NCBI GenBank assembly: GCA_023394965.1
Contig: JAEWZX010000030.1
Coordinates: 186,001 to 250,000 of the forward strand
Source: Pseudomonadota bacterium
GTDB lineage: Bacteria; Pseudomonadota; Alphaproteobacteria; Sphingomonadales; Sphingomonadaceae
DNA: 64,000 bases
Direction: 5' to 3'
The position numbers were made by a program, and so were the translations under genes. The notes under the pieces were generated by a model, which made no database searches, was not told the DNA's origin, and worked only from the letters and a program-made list of their open reading frames with translations. This document shows, one piece after another, positions 50,335 through 58,152 of the stretch (the first letter of the stretch is position 1; each line of letters starts with the position of its first letter).

Positions 50335-50412
50335 CGGTTTGGCGACGCCGGTGGAACAACCCTCTCCTCGGTGCGCTGGGACAGGTACTCGACCAATTGG
50401 AAACACCGCCCG

Positions 50413-50973
50413 ATGAACGACAACGATCGCAACGCTATCCTTTCGGCACCGCAACTGCGCCTCATGGGGAGCGTGGATGAGGCGATGTATGCCGAATTCC
50501 GCAACCAGCTCAGCGCTGCGCCCAAGGAAGGTCTGCTCGTGATTGCTCTCACCACCTTGGGGGGCAATCCAGAGATCGCGCGGGCGATGGCCGACGACGT
50601 CCGCCTGTTACGTAATGCTGGACGAAAGATCTATTTTCTCGGCAAATCGGCCGTGTATTCGGCCGGCGCTACATTCATGGCGGGTTTTCCAGTCGAGTAC
50701 CGTTTTATGACGAAGGATTCGTCGATCCTTCTGCACGAAAGGCAGATAGCCAAGACAATTCAGTTGAATGGGCCGCTCAAGAGCTGCATCGCCCAGCTGA
50801 AAGCTGCTCTCAATGAAATAGAGCATTCGATCGACATCGAAGACCAGGGGTTCCGCGCAATCGTGAACGGGGCGGATGTCGAATTCGAGGAGCTCCGCGA
50901 CAAGGCACCCGACAATTGGTACATCGGGTGCGATGAAGCGGCAGAACGCGGCCTGATTGCGGGTGTGATCTGA
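50413..50973 (+). CDS. ClpP-like serine protease, stand-alone
   Basis: A 186-residue protein of the ClpP/crotonase fold. The expected triad is visible: Ser in KSAVYSAGATFMAGFPVEYR (near residue 83), His in TKDSSILLHERQIAKTIQLN (near residue 106) and Asp in DKAPDNWYIGCDEAAERGLI near the C-terminus. The oxyanion-strand motif LVIALTTLGGNPEIARAMAD is also present. It is shorter and more diverged than the housekeeping ClpP, lacks a visible propeptide, and stands next to a BlaI repressor instead of clpX. ATG 50413 has only a weak ribosome binding site. A co-transcribed cyclophilin follows by 25 bases. Confidence 0.75.
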   Translation: MNDNDRNAILSAPQLRLMGSVDEAMYAEFRNQLSAAPKEGLLVIALTTLGGNPEIARAMADDVRLLRNAGRKIYFLGKSAVYSAGATFMAGFPVEYRFMTKDSSILLHERQIAKTIQLNGPLKSCIAQLKAALNEIEHSIDIEDQGFRAIVNGADVEFEELRDKAPDNWYIGCDEAAERGLIAGVI

Positions 50974-50998
50974 CTGGCCAGCATGCCATGCTGTTGAA

Positions 50999-51643
50999 AT
51001 GATCGAGCGATTCGTCCTTGCCTTCGCCCTGCTGGTGCCCGCCCCGTTGCTCGCGCACGAAGATGTTGCCCCGCAAGGCCGGGAATATGCCACCCAACTG
51101 GTTGTCATCGAGACAACGATGGGCGATATCACCGTATCGATAGAGACCGACCGAGCTCCTGTTACCGCAGCGAATTTCCTGCGTTACGTCGATGAGGACC
51201 GTTTCGACGGCACCCATTTCTATCGCGCGATGCATCTCGACTGGGGGGAACCGCCCAACGGGTTACTCCAAGGCGGTACGCAGATGGATCCGAAACGTGT
51301 GCTCGATCCGATCGCACACGAGCCGACCAGCCAAACGGGTTTGAGCCATACCAATGGTGCCCTGTCGATGGCGCGGTACGATCCCGGTACGGCGACTGGC
51401 GATTTCTCCATCATGATCAAGGACCAGACTGGTCTCGACGCCGATCCGACATCGCCGGACTCCAATCTGCAGCTTGGTTTCGCCGTATTCGGTTATGTGA
51501 TCGATGGCATGGATGTGGTCCATGCCATCCATGCCCTGCCACCCGATCCGGATAAGGGTGAAGGCTGGATGAAGGGACAGCTGCTGGCAGAGCCGGTCGA
51601 AATCATCGATATGCGCCGGATCGAACCCTCTAAGGTTGGCTAG
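50999..51643 (+). CDS. periplasmic cyclophilin-type peptidyl-prolyl isomerase
   Basis: A 214-residue protein with a signal peptide (MIERFVLAFALLVPAPLLAH) and a cyclophilin domain: VVIETTMGDITVSIETDRAP, then VTAANFLRYVDEDRFDGTHF and LSHTNGALSMARYDPGTATG. It ends with FSIMIKDQTGLDADP and FAVFGYVIDGMDVVHAIHAL. The start lies 25 bases after the ClpP-like gene, so both are probably expressed from the same BlaI-associated promoter. A role in folding or repairing exported proteins is likely. The stop overlaps the end of the convergent lipoprotein gene. Confidence 0.87.
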   Translation: MIERFVLAFALLVPAPLLAHEDVAPQGREYATQLVVIETTMGDITVSIETDRAPVTAANFLRYVDEDRFDGTHFYRAMHLDWGEPPNGLLQGGTQMDPKRVLDPIAHEPTSQTGLSHTNGALSMARYDPGTATGDFSIMIKDQTGLDADPTSPDSNLQLGFAVFGYVIDGMDVVHAIHALPPDPDKGEGWMKGQLLAEPVEIIDMRRIEPSKVG

Positions 51644-52509
51644 CAGACTTCTGCAGTGTTTTTTGGTGGCGGGCCCGGCGGGACACGCGCAGGATGCATG
51701 TAGAACGGGTCTGACCTCAGCTCGTGGCTGTCACCATACGCCTCCGCAAGCACAGCATAGAGCTGCGGATCGTAGTCGGCCAAATCCGCATCATTCAGAA
51801 TATGACGGCCATCAAAGGCCTGCAAGCGGTTGGAATTGAACCAGAACTGGGTCCCTTCGGCCCAGTATTCCTGCACTGTCGTGGTCGTATATTCTTCAAA
51901 CCACAGACCTTTCGCCAGCGCATTGGCATAGGCCGCCTCAACCTGTGCGTAGAGGGATGGGTCCGCGCCCTGAATGGCGAACAGCACGTTATGGGCAAAT
52001 TCGTGAACGAAGATCGTTTCGCCCCAATATCGGCTGATCGGCAGGCCCAGAACATCCTCCTCCGATCCGACCATCCGTTCGCCCCCGATGCCGCGGGCAC
52101 GTTCATCCCAATATTCCCTATCGGTTTTGGAGCCGATGCGTTCGTCGTAATGCTTGAGCTCGCAACGCGTCAGCCGCGGATCGTCGCGTGCTGGTTTGGT
52201 CCAGCTGGCATTTTCCGGAAGGTCGAGCAGCGCCTCGTCCCGCGCGATGAGAGCGATACGATAGTCCTTGGCGACAAGCCAAGCAGCGAGATCCGGCCGG
52301 TGAGCAAGCATCCCGTGGACCATGTTTCGCGCCGCGAAGAGCGCATCATCAGGCACTCTGGAGGATGACAGAATGGGAATCCCAGCCGCGTCCACATGCT
52401 TGCTGTAGAAAGGATCGGCGGCAAGCCGTTCAGGCGGTGCACCTGAAGTCATCACGCAAGCCGTCAGTAGAAGAGCCGATGCGAGTGTGGCGAACGACCG
52501 TATCGGCAC
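51640..52509 (-). CDS. lipoprotein with HEFAH zinc-peptidase-like motif, unknown function
   Basis: A 289-residue predicted lipoprotein (signal MPIRSFATLASALLLTAC with lipobox LTAC). The middle has GETIFVHEFAHNVLFAIQGA (HExxH near residue 170), a possible third zinc ligand in VQEYWAEGTQFWFNSN (near residue 215), and ILNDADLADYDPQLYAVLAE. The whole reads like a gluzincin-type or lethal-factor-like fold, but I cannot name a family. Six cysteines or fewer are scattered, with a terminal cysteine. It converges on the cyclophilin gene and starts three bases before the M20 peptidase stop on the same strand. Confidence 0.65.
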   Translation of the reverse strand: MPIRSFATLASALLLTACVMTSGAPPERLAADPFYSKHVDAAGIPILSSSRVPDDALFAARNMVHGMLAHRPDLAAWLVAKDYRIALIARDEALLDLPENASWTKPARDDPRLTRCELKHYDERIGSKTDREYWDERARGIGGERMVGSEEDVLGLPISRYWGETIFVHEFAHNVLFAIQGADPSLYAQVEAAYANALAKGLWFEEYTTTTVQEYWAEGTQFWFNSNRLQAFDGRHILNDADLADYDPQLYAVLAEAYGDSHELRSDPFYMHPARVPPGPPPKNTAEVC

Positions 52510-52511
52510 GA

Positions 52512-53825
52512 CTACTCGGCAGATCTTTCTTTGGACAGTCTGCTCATCAGGATGGCAGCACGTTGCGCCTGCCGAACGATAGAGCGCAAATCGATCGTTT
52601 CCCCTTCTGCATGGCTGCCTGTGCCTGCTGGCCCCATTCCCGCGAGTCCATCGGTATAGGGCGCTACAAAGCTGATATCAGCGGCGCCACGAAGCGAAGG
52701 GGGATATGGCTCCATTGCTTCATGTCGTAGATCGGCGTTTATGACATTTAGTTTGTCCAGCAGCCTACGGTTGCCGTCAGTCGGTGCCATGGAGGGATAG
52801 CGAAACTCGATGCTGATTTCCGCATGCGTGCCGGGAAGATGATCGGCAACGATGGCGTGCATTTTCTCGGCGACGCGCTCGTTCTGCTCCTGCGTGAGCG
52901 CGCGCAGGTCGCCGCGTGCGACTGCTGTCGAGGGAATAATATTCGTCTTGCCAGTGGCGCTGGCCGACAGACCGTCTTCGGAGAGTTGCGCCGGCGTTCC
53001 GCCAGCCATGAAACCGACATTGTAGGTCAGGTCTTCCTCGGTCAGTTCCCGACGGAAAGTGTCGAGAATGCGGGCCATTTCATAAATTGCGCCATAGCCT
53101 GCATATTCCGAGAAAATGCCCGAACTGTGCCCGCTCTTCGCGCTGGTAGTCAGTGTCCAGCCCCCGGACGAGCGTCTCGCGATAACGCCCATGTCCTTGC
53201 CGTCGCGGATCGACAGACCTTCGAAGCCGAATGCAACATCGGCCCACCGGCCCGCCTCGACCAGATCCTTGCGCGCTGCCTCCAGCGGCTCGCCAGCATC
53301 TTCTTCGTCCCCGGTTAGCGCGACCACGATATTGGCACCGTCAAGAGTGCCCGCCTTCTTCATCGCACGGAGCGCCGACAGGATCACCACGATCCCGCCC
53401 TTATTGTCCAGAATGCCCGGACCGACAGCCATGTCACCATCGCGGACGACGCCGGTGAAAGAAGAATCCGGTTCAAACACCGTATCGAGATGCCCGATCA
53501 GGAGTATCTTAGTAGCCCCCGCAGCCCCGCGATGCTGCGCAAACAAATGTCCTGCCCGGCCGGTAGCTGATTGATCGATCCATTCAGTTTCGAAACCAAG
53601 CGCTTCGAACTCGGGCACCAGCGTATCGGCAACCCGCTTCACACCAGCATGATTGTGCGAGCCCGAATTGATCAGAGTGATCTTTTCCAGCAGCGCAACA
53701 TCGCTTTCGAAGCCGTCTTCTACGGTCTCGACAATGGTCTGTTCGGCAGGTTTGAGTTCAGCGGCTGCGGGGGCGGCAGCGAACGCCGCTAGACACGCGA
53801 CGAATGCGGCCGCCCTAGCCCGCAT
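52512..53825 (-). CDS. M20/M25/M40 family metallopeptidase, exported
   Basis: A 437-residue zinc carboxypeptidase of the CPG2/ArgE group. A signal peptide (MRARAAAFVACLAAFAAAPA, cleavage near AAA-E) is followed by ILLIGHLDTVFEPDSSFTGV (first metal ligand His and Asp), GPGILDNKGGIVVILSALRA (bridging Asp), TGDEEDAGEPLEAARKD (Glu pair) and the lid/dimer domain in the middle (SGGWTLTTSAKSGHSSGIFS). The C-terminal histidine is in GTGSHAEGETIDL. Its ATG shares bases with the sdhA stop (TGATG), so it is read from the sdh transcript. Likely a glutamate-type carboxypeptidase. Confidence 0.9.
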   Translation of the reverse strand: MRARAAAFVACLAAFAAAPAAAELKPAEQTIVETVEDGFESDVALLEKITLINSGSHNHAGVKRVADTLVPEFEALGFETEWIDQSATGRAGHLFAQHRGAAGATKILLIGHLDTVFEPDSSFTGVVRDGDMAVGPGILDNKGGIVVILSALRAMKKAGTLDGANIVVALTGDEEDAGEPLEAARKDLVEAGRWADVAFGFEGLSIRDGKDMGVIARRSSGGWTLTTSAKSGHSSGIFSEYAGYGAIYEMARILDTFRRELTEEDLTYNVGFMAGGTPAQLSEDGLSASATGKTNIIPSTAVARGDLRALTQEQNERVAEKMHAIVADHLPGTHAEISIEFRYPSMAPTDGNRRLLDKLNVINADLRHEAMEPYPPSLRGAADISFVAPYTDGLAGMGPAGTGSHAEGETIDLRSIVRQAQRAAILMSRLSKERSAE

Positions 53826-55654
53826 CAATACACTCGCTTCTTCGGCTCGATATATTTCACGTCGTCGGTCAGCGTGTATTCGTGCACGGGACGGTAATCG
53901 ATCTTCACGCCACCGCCGTTCCCGCCCCAGCCATCGAACCATGCAATGGTATGCTTCATCCATTCCGCATCGTTGCGGTCGGGATAATCCTCGTGCGCGT
54001 GGGCACCGCGGCTTTCCTTGCGGTTTTCCGCACTGGCAATGGTGACATTTGCCTGCGCCATGAGATTGTCGAGTTCGAGCGTTTCGATGAGATCGCTGTT
54101 CCAGATCAGCGAACGGTCGAAGACCTTCACATCTTCCATCCGCTTGTTGATCGCCTTCAGTTCCTCGACGCCTTCGGCCAGCAGCTTGCTATCGCGGAAA
54201 ACGGCTGCATGCCGGGTCATCGACTTCTGCATGTCTGCACGTAGCTTCGCGGTTGGCGTAGCGCCATCGGCGTAGCGGAAATGGTCGAGACGCGTCAGGG
54301 CGAGATCGGCGCTGTCAGCAGGCAGTTCGTCATGGCTGGTGCCTGGCTTGATCAGTTCCTTGAGGCGATGGCCGGTAGCGCGGCCGAAGACAACAAGGTC
54401 GATCAGCGAGTTGGAGCCGAGGCGGTTGGCGCCGTGTACCGAAACGCAGGCAGCTTCGCCGACAGCAAACAGACCGGGGACAATCTTTTCTGGATCGTTC
54501 TTGTCCCCCGCCATGACTTCGCCATGGAAGTTACAGGGGATACCACCCATGTTGTAGTGGACCGTCGGGGTAACCGGCAGCGGTTCGCGGGTCAGGTCGA
54601 CACCGGCGAAGATCTTGCCGCTTTCGGTGATGCCCGGCAGGCGTTGGGCCAGAACATTCGGATCGATATGATCGAGGTGCAGATAAATGTGGTCTTTTTC
54701 AGGGCCCACACCGCGGCCTTCGCGCATTTCGAGCGCCATCGAACGCGATACGACGTCGCGCGAGGCAAGATCCTTCGCACTGGGAGCGTAGCGTTCCATG
54801 AAACGCTCGCCTTCCGAATTGGTCAGATACCCACCTTCACCGCGCGCACCTTCAGTGATGAGGACGCCTGCACCGTAGATACCCGTGGGATGGAACTGAA
54901 CGAATTCCATATCTTGCAGCGGCAAACCTGCACGCAGCACCATGCCGCCGCCATCACCGGTGCACGTGTGCGCCGAGGTGGCGGTGAAATAGCACCGGCC
55001 ATACCCGCCCGTGGCAAGCACGACAGCCTTCGAACGGAACCGATGTATCGTGCCGTCATCGAGGCACATGGCAATCACCCCGACGCAGACGCCGTCCTTC
55101 ATGATCAGGTCGAGGGCGAAATATTCGATAAAGAAATCGGCGTCATATTTCAGGCTCTGTTGATAGAGCGCGTGAAGCATGGCGTGGCCAGTACGGTCGG
55201 CCGCGGCGCAGGTGCGCTGCACCGGAGGGCCTTCGCCCATGTTCTGCATGTGGCCACCGAACGGGCGCTGATAGATTGTGCCGTCATCGTTGCGGCTGAA
55301 GGGCACACCGGCATGTTCCAGTTCGTAAACCGCCTGCGGCGCTTCGCGGACCATGTATTCGATCGCGTCCTGGTCCCCGAGCCAGTCGGAGCCCTTCACG
55401 GTATCGTACATGTGCCACTGCCAATGGTCAGGCGTGTTGTTGCCCAAGCTGGCGGCTATGCCCCCCTGTGCGGCCACGGTGTGCGATCGCGTCGGGAAGA
55501 CCTTGGTGATGTTGGCGGTCTTGAGACCACTTTCGGCTGCACCCATGGTGGCGCGCAGACCTGATCCGCCCGCGCCTACGACAACCACATCATAAGTATG
55601 ATCGGTGATCGGATATTCGCGACCGTTGATGCTGAAGGTAGGATTGAAAGCCAT
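53825..55654 (-). CDS. sdhA: succinate dehydrogenase flavoprotein subunit
   Basis: A 609-residue flavoprotein of complex II. FAD binding is VVVGAGGSGLRATMGAAESG (near residue 25), the covalent-FAD histidine is in TRSHTVAAQGGIAASLGNNT, and the substrate site includes HPTGIYGAGVLITEGARGEG and GAVFLHL-type VHGANRLGSNSLIDLVVFGR. The C-terminus RKESRGAHAHEDYPDRNDAE is the usual capping domain. It oxidises succinate to fumarate. sdhD lies directly upstream with a one-base overlap (TGATG). No sdhB is visible in this window; the next gene downstream is an M20 peptidase. Confidence 0.97.
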   Translation of the reverse strand: MAFNPTFSINGREYPITDHTYDVVVVGAGGSGLRATMGAAESGLKTANITKVFPTRSHTVAAQGGIAASLGNNTPDHWQWHMYDTVKGSDWLGDQDAIEYMVREAPQAVYELEHAGVPFSRNDDGTIYQRPFGGHMQNMGEGPPVQRTCAAADRTGHAMLHALYQQSLKYDADFFIEYFALDLIMKDGVCVGVIAMCLDDGTIHRFRSKAVVLATGGYGRCYFTATSAHTCTGDGGGMVLRAGLPLQDMEFVQFHPTGIYGAGVLITEGARGEGGYLTNSEGERFMERYAPSAKDLASRDVVSRSMALEMREGRGVGPEKDHIYLHLDHIDPNVLAQRLPGITESGKIFAGVDLTREPLPVTPTVHYNMGGIPCNFHGEVMAGDKNDPEKIVPGLFAVGEAACVSVHGANRLGSNSLIDLVVFGRATGHRLKELIKPGTSHDELPADSADLALTRLDHFRYADGATPTAKLRADMQKSMTRHAAVFRDSKLLAEGVEELKAINKRMEDVKVFDRSLIWNSDLIETLELDNLMAQANVTIASAENRKESRGAHAHEDYPDRNDAEWMKHTIAWFDGWGGNGGGVKIDYRPVHEYTLTDDVKYIEPKKRVY

Positions 55655-56040
55655 CAGGCGGCTCCTCCAAGGGCAAGGCGTGCGATCGAAACGAGGCCGA
55701 AGGCACCGCCGCCAATGGTTGCAAGATTGAGAAGGGCGAGGACACCGAACTTGGTTCCGGCGTCTTTAACATAGTCTTCGACCAGCACCTGCAGGCCAAG
55801 CCGCGCATGCCAGAAAACCGAGATGACGAGCAACGCCAACGCAGTGGCGGGCAGCGTCTGCGAAGCCCAGCCGGTCACGGTGGAGAAGCTGTAATTCGGC
55901 AGCAGCGCGAGACTGATCGCCAGAAACAGCGCGAGCACAAGGTTGCCGATCGCGGTGAAGCGCTGCAGCAGCCAGTGATGCGCACCTTCATGTGCCGAAC
56001 CAAGCCCGCGCACGCGTCCGATAGAAGTTCCGTTACCCAT
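55654..56040 (-). CDS. sdhD: succinate dehydrogenase hydrophobic membrane anchor subunit
   Basis: A 128-residue membrane anchor. Three hydrophobic helices are visible (LQRFTAIGNLVLALFLAISL, LPATALALLVISVFWHARLG and LLNLATIGGGAFGLVSIARL). The first part has GSAHEGAHHWLLQRFTAIGN, including the quinone-site region, and the heme ligand histidine is in FWHARLGLQVLVEDYVKD. It forms the quinone and heme b anchor of complex II with SdhC. sdhC lies 12 bases upstream and sdhA overlaps its stop, so the sdhCDA order is intact. Confidence 0.92.
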   Translation of the reverse strand: MGNGTSIGRVRGLGSAHEGAHHWLLQRFTAIGNLVLALFLAISLALLPNYSFSTVTGWASQTLPATALALLVISVFWHARLGLQVLVEDYVKDAGTKFGVLALLNLATIGGGAFGLVSIARLALGGAA

Positions 56041-56051
56041 GGTCTAAGCCT

Positions 56052-56435
56052 TTAGCGAAGCAGGATGAGGGCCCAGAAGCCCGCAGTAAGAAGAATGCCG
56101 AGCAGCGGCGCAAGGGTCGACCAGGTCTTGTTCGTGTCGAGCTCGTAACCGGCGCCGATATCCAGGACGAAGTGCCGAAGCCCGCTCATCATATGTGAAA
56201 AGAAGGCCCAGCTGAGGCCGACCAGCACGACCATGCCGAGAGGCGATCCCATGACCGTCTGGAAGGTCGAATAGGCATCGGGACCCGCGGCCATGGCCCC
56301 GAGCCACCAAAGCAGCACCCCAAGACCGACGATCGCCAGACCGTCCCCGGTGACACGGTGGAGGATGGAGACGGCCATGTGCGGTCCCCATTTCCAGATT
56401 TGCAGATGTGGTGCGATCGGGCGGTTGGCCATCAT
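56052..56435 (-). CDS. sdhC: succinate dehydrogenase cytochrome b556 subunit
   Basis: A 127-residue membrane subunit. It opens ANRPIAPHLQIWKWGPHMAV, then SILHRVTGDGLAIVGLGVLL (quinone-binding Ser and Arg region). The heme histidine is in FSHMMSGLRHFVLDIGAGYE (near residue 85). Three membrane helices are seen and the C-terminus is ILLTAGFWALILLR. Two adjacent ATGs (56435, 56432) are possible. This is the first gene of the sdhCDA set and lies back to back with an SDR gene, with 96 bases between. Confidence 0.93.
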   Translation of the reverse strand: MMANRPIAPHLQIWKWGPHMAVSILHRVTGDGLAIVGLGVLLWWLGAMAAGPDAYSTFQTVMGSPLGMVVLVGLSWAFFSHMMSGLRHFVLDIGAGYELDTNKTWSTLAPLLGILLTAGFWALILLR

Positions 56436-56531
56436 TTTCGTCCGGTTGGAAAATTTGAAGGCCTTCCCTTAGCGAAGCTGACGCATGGTGCAAGGATGGC
56501 AATGCCGCTTTCCCTTCGATAGAGCATCAGA

Positions 56532-57242
56532 ATGACTACCATTCTTATTACCGGCTCTTCACGCGGGATAGGTGCAGCGGCCAAGGCCCAGCTCGAAGCG
56601 CGCGGCGCCAATGTCTTCGGTCAGGCAACATCCAGCAGCGCTGTCGACACCATCCCGGCAAATTTCAACGAGCCTGGTGCACCCTATGAATTGTGGGAGG
56701 CCGCTCTCGCCCGTGCGGGTGGGGAAATCGACATATTGGTCAATAATGCCGGTTTGTTCGATCCCAACCCGATCGAACGATCGGACATCGAATGGCTCGA
56801 CGCATGGGAAGATACCATGCGAATCAACCTCACTGCCCCGGCGCAGTTGAGCCGGTTTGCAGTCAAACACTGGCAGGACCGCGGCGCTACCGGCCGCATC
56901 GTCCATGTCGCCAGTCGTGCCGGTCACCGTGGAGATTCACCCGCCCACTGGCACTATGCGGCAAGCAAGGGTGGAATGCTGGCAATGCACAAGACCATTG
57001 CCCGGCAATATGCGGATCAGGGCATACTAAGCTTTGCCATTACACCCGGCTTTACCGATACGGCGATGGCAGGCGACTATCTGGAAAGCCGGGGCGGGCC
57101 CGCGCTGCTGGCGGATATTCCGTTGGGTCGGGTGGCTGAACCCGACGAAATCGCTAGAATCATCACATTCTGCGCACTGGACGCCCCGGCAAGCATGACG
57201 GGCGCAACTATCGATGCGAATGGAGCCAGTTATGTTCGCTAG
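56532..57242 (+). CDS. SDR-family oxidoreductase upstream of the metallo-beta-lactamase
   Basis: A 236-residue short-chain dehydrogenase. Its nucleotide motif is ILITGSSRGIGAAAKAQLEA at residues 4-23, followed by GEIDILVNNAGLFDPNPIER (NNAG), the catalytic region IVHVASRAGHRGDSPAHWHY with Tyr and Lys at YAASKGG, and ITPGFTDTAMAGDYLESRGG. The Asn-Ser-Tyr-Lys tetrad appears mostly intact. It overlaps the beta-lactamase gene start by 11 bases and so is likely translationally linked. The substrate is unknown. Confidence 0.87.
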   Translation: MTTILITGSSRGIGAAAKAQLEARGANVFGQATSSSAVDTIPANFNEPGAPYELWEAALARAGGEIDILVNNAGLFDPNPIERSDIEWLDAWEDTMRINLTAPAQLSRFAVKHWQDRGATGRIVHVASRAGHRGDSPAHWHYAASKGGMLAMHKTIARQYADQGILSFAITPGFTDTAMAGDYLESRGGPALLADIPLGRVAEPDEIARIITFCALDAPASMTGATIDANGASYVR

Positions 57243-58152
57243 ACTTCTGCCCGCGCTGTTGCTTTCAGGATGTGCGATGACGCCCCCCACACCCGACGCG
57301 GCGATGCCAAATTTGCCCGAAGCCGGCCTTTCCGGGGCGTCATTCGCGGAGAGCTGCGAACCGTGGGACGACTGGGATAAACCCGCCCCGCCGTTCCGTA
57401 TTTTCGGCAATAGCTGGTATGTCGGTACGTGCGGAATTGCAGCGATTCTGATCGCCGACCCTCAAGGCCACATCCTCATCGACAGCGGCACGCCTGCCGG
57501 GGGCGAGTTGGTGCTCGCCAATTTGCGCAGGATCGGCGTCGATGCATCGGATATTCGCTATATTCTCGCCAGCCACGAACATTTCGACCACGTCGGCGGA
57601 CATGCGGTTCTGGCCAAGGCTACCGGGGCGAAAATTATTGCATCAGCCGCAGCGCTCCCGGTCCTCGAAAGCGGGATCGTATCCGACGCTGACCCGCAGG
57701 CGGATGCCGATCACCCACCTATGACTCCCGTGAAAGTGTCGCGTATTATCAAGGATCGCGAGATACTGACGCTGGGAGATATAGAGATTACAGCCCACGC
57801 AACGCCCGGCCATACACCCGGAGCGATGAGCTATAGCTGGAAAGCCTGCTCTTCCCCCGAGGAACCGCCTGCATGCCGCCGCCTTGCTTATGTCGATAGC
57901 CTGTCGCCCGTGTCGGCTGACGGCTATCGGTTCAGCGACCATCGGCAGGCGCTTGCCGCTTTTCGCGCAAGTATCGATAAAGTGTCTCGAATGCCGTGTG
58001 ATGAGCTGCTGACGCCGCATCCATCCGCAAGCGGTCTGATCATGAAGCTACGCGATGGCACGATGGGGGCGCCAGGCCAGTGCCAGCAGTATGCGGCGGC
58101 GCTATCCACCGCCCTCGACGAACGCCTTGAGAAGGAACGAGCCGGTGGCTGA
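57232..58152 (+). CDS. subclass B3 metallo-beta-lactamase
   Basis: A 306-residue MBL-fold lipoprotein (signal MFARLLPALLLSGC, lipobox LSGC). The zinc ligands of B3 enzymes are all visible: SHEHFDHVGG with His115, His117, Asp119 and His120, then His194 in ATPGHTPGAMSYSW, and His263 in LLTPHPSASGLIMK. The L1-like ADSLSPVSADGYRFSDH segment and the DKPAPPFRIFGNSWYVGTCG N-terminus also fit. It probably hydrolyses beta-lactams, including carbapenems; related MBL-fold lactonases or phosphodiesterases are the alternative. It overlaps the SDR upstream and prmA downstream. No AmpR or similar regulator adjoins. Confidence 0.88.
   Translation: MFARLLPALLLSGCAMTPPTPDAAMPNLPEAGLSGASFAESCEPWDDWDKPAPPFRIFGNSWYVGTCGIAAILIADPQGHILIDSGTPAGGELVLANLRRIGVDASDIRYILASHEHFDHVGGHAVLAKATGAKIIASAAALPVLESGIVSDADPQADADHPPMTPVKVSRIIKDREILTLGDIEITAHATPGHTPGAMSYSWKACSSPEEPPACRRLAYVDSLSPVSADGYRFSDHRQALAAFRASIDKVSRMPCDELLTPHPSASGLIMKLRDGTMGAPGQCQQYAAALSTALDERLEKERAGG

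Noticed and set aside
54281..55564. Plus-strand 427-codon open frame opposite sdhA
   Set aside because: Antisense shadow; SdhA motifs on the minus strand are complete.
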